Source: Acidobacteriaceae bacterium (lineage in GTDB: Bacteria; Acidobacteriota; Terriglobia; Terriglobales; Acidobacteriaceae). From it: DNA of 21,509 nt. A program made the translations under genes and the position numbers. Shown here piece by piece: positions 20,364-21,509 of the stretch. The notes under the pieces are model-generated. The model saw only the letters and a list, made by a program, of their open reading frames with translations, searched no databases and was not told the origin of the DNA. The stretch lies in the NCBI GenBank assembly GCA_027364815.1, contig DAHXOQ010000012.1, positions 1 to 21,509 of the forward strand. The letters are read 5' to 3'. Numbering within the stretch: position 1 is the first letter of the stretch; every line of letters starts with the position of its first letter.

Positions 20364-21509
20364 TTACGGCACGGCGACAACAGAAAAGGCTCCCGTAGGG
20401 TCAGTAGCACCAGATGCGGCGGAGATGGTTAGGCTCAGTGCGCCGGGGTTTGTGGTGCTGAAACTGTAGATGTTCATATCCGGACTGCCGCCCGCGTTGA
20501 GGGCAATGATGAAGGAGTCGGAATTGTCTTCGGCTAATGCGATGGTGTTGGTCCCTGCTGAATAGGGTGAGTTGGTCAAAGCAGAGAGTGTCTCCGTGGT
20601 GACGCCGGCCGTTGTGCTGATAGTGGTACCGTATCCAGTCACGTTGCCAATGTTGTTGGTGGCCTGCCCATAGACTGTCTGGTTTGCAACATAGACAAAC
20701 GAGTCAGTGCTGTCTACGAGGATGTTTGCGGGACCGATGCCGCCGCTGGGGTAAGGTGAACCTGTTTGCTCCGTGAGCGTGTTGGACGTGGTAGATGTGA
20801 TGGCCAATACGCGCAGGCCGCCAGTGTTGTTGACGCCAGCGGTGGTGATGGCGCTAGTTTCGCCAATGAAGACAAACTGACTCTTGGGATCGACAGCGAC
20901 GGTTATAGCCGCGCCGGAACCGGCTGGATTACTGACAGGATTGTTTGTGTCAGCGCCGAAGGGATCTGCACTGGCGGCGTTGAAGAGAATCGCGTCTGTG
21001 CCGCTGGTCCCGAGTGTGACAAATAGATGGTTGTTATCGGGAGAGATCACAAGCTGCTTGGTTGAAGCCGCAGTGATATTGACGGTTTGAGGATTGCTGT
21101 TGGTGATGTTGCCGGTCGCTGTGTCAAGCTGAATTGCCGTCAGTTGCGCAGTATTGACGGGGGCAATAACCAGCCAGCCATTGGTGGCGTCAACCTGCAT
21201 CGACTGTGGGATAATGCCGGAGATGATTGAGGCATTGTTACCGACGGTAAGTGCGCCTGTGGTGCTGTTAATCGAGTAATAGTAGATGCCGCTGATAGTG
21301 CCGACGTAAAGATAGTTTTTGTTAGGAGAGATGGCCATGCAAAGGGGGTTAACTCCAGAGAGAGAGAGTGTGCCACCTGTGAGCGTGGTGATTTTGTCTG
21401 AAGCGACCTGAAAGCCGACGATTTGCTGGGTGGTTCCGTTGAGCACGTAGAAGAACCCGCTGGTGGTGCTTCCGCCGCCGCCGCAGCTTGCACCGGTGCA
21501 GGGGTTTTG
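20364..21509 (-). CDS. Secreted beta-propeller (lactonase/YncE-like) protein, N-terminus outside window
   Basis: The frame is open from the right window edge to a TAA at 20364, giving 381 residues of an incomplete gene. The visible N-terminal part reads QNPCTGASCGGGSTTSG then FFYVLNGTTQQIVGFQV, a Cys/Gly/Ser/Thr linker leading into the first blade. At least six repeats spaced about 50 residues follow, each with a (D/P)-x-x-x-x-(F/L)-(V/I/L)-(Y/F)-(V/I) strand: SPNKNYLYVGT, DATNGWLVIA, SPDNNHLFVTLG, DPKSQFVFIGE, DSTDSFVYVAN and DNSDSFIIALN. This matches the secreted lactonase-like/YncE-like propellers that are numerous in Acidobacteria. Ser/Thr/Asn richness fits an exported protein. No enzymatic residues can be assigned, so function is unknown. 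The gene ends at the shared terminator. Confidence 0.85.
   Translation of the reverse strand, partial: QNPCTGASCGGGGSTTSGFFYVLNGTTQQIVGFQVASDKITTLTGGTLSLSGVNPLCMAISPNKNYLYVGTISGIYYYSINSTTGALTVGNNASIISGIIPQSMQVDATNGWLVIAPVNTAQLTAIQLDTATGNITNSNPQTVNITAASTKQLVISPDNNHLFVTLGTSGTDAILFNAASADPFGADTNNPVSNPAGSGAAITVAVDPKSQFVFIGETSAITTAGVNNTGGLRVLAITSTTSNTLTEQTGSPYPSGGIGPANILVDSTDSFVYVANQTVYGQATNNIGNVTGYGTTISTTAGVTTETLSALTNSPYSAGTNTIALAEDNSDSFIIALNAGGSPDMNIYSFSTTNPGALSLTISAASGATDPTGAFSVVAVP

Noticed and set aside
1..21509. tRNA, rRNA, CRISPR arrays, insertion sequences, defence or phage modules
   Set aside because: No cloverleaf, rRNA core segments, regularly spaced repeats, transposase or recombinase motifs, or known defence proteins were found on reading both strands.

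Overview
The window looks like a contiguous piece of an Acidobacteria chromosome, most likely family Acidobacteriaceae. The best single clue is the leader of nadA, which carries two tandem copies of the fold known as the nadA motif / NAD+-I riboswitch, a class described from Acidobacteria. The secreted beta-propeller protein with a Cys/Gly/Ser-rich N-terminus, the menaquinone-type UbiE/MenG and the moderate GC content agree with this. Most of the content is core metabolism and translation. I see no phage, IS element, CRISPR array, tRNA or rRNA.

Layout: (1) 1-1979, minus strand: asd then lysC (the lysC 3' end lies outside), the first two steps of the aspartate pathway. (2) 2136-2402: a doubtful small ORF. 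(3) 2503-6552, plus strand: aroC, def, fmt, rsmB, packed with 3-7 nt gaps or a 4-nt overlap: chorismate synthesis, then N-terminal formylation/deformylation and 16S rRNA methylation. (4) 6554-10711, minus strand: aroB, menG/ubiE, a CDF metal exporter with three tandem C-terminal domains, and a membrane-anchored three-PASTA protein. (5) 10837-11307, minus strand: a small secreted Gly/Tyr/Arg-rich protein with a very strong Shine-Dalgarno and its own terminator. (6) 11701-13305, plus strand: nadB. (7) 13310-16536, minus strand: tatB, tatC, an exported M28 enzyme resembling glutaminyl cyclase, and a TerC/Alx membrane protein, all overlapping by 4-8 nt. (8) 16831-18250, plus strand: a structured leader with a tandem riboswitch, then nadA. 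(9) 18432-19523: an orphan lipoprotein of different base composition. (10) 19665-19725: a concentric inverted repeat, then a DUF2203 gene. (11) 20286-20319: a perfect bidirectional terminator shared with a convergent, incomplete beta-propeller gene that runs off the right edge.

Functional links: NadB and NadA catalyse successive steps from aspartate to quinolinate but sit about 4 kb apart in separate units, and only nadA has the riboswitch. AroB and AroC are the first dedicated and last steps of the shikimate route feeding aromatic amino acids and menaquinone, and aroB lies directly before the menaquinone methyltransferase gene. The most noteworthy items are the riboswitch architecture (a roughly 100-nt extension inside domain 1, a P1 helix covering the nadA ribosome binding site, and a competing 9-bp pairing), the glutaminyl-cyclase-like enzyme in the tat operon, the triple-domain CDF protein, the orphan six-cysteine lipoprotein and the nested palindrome. 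None of these proves a wholly new system.
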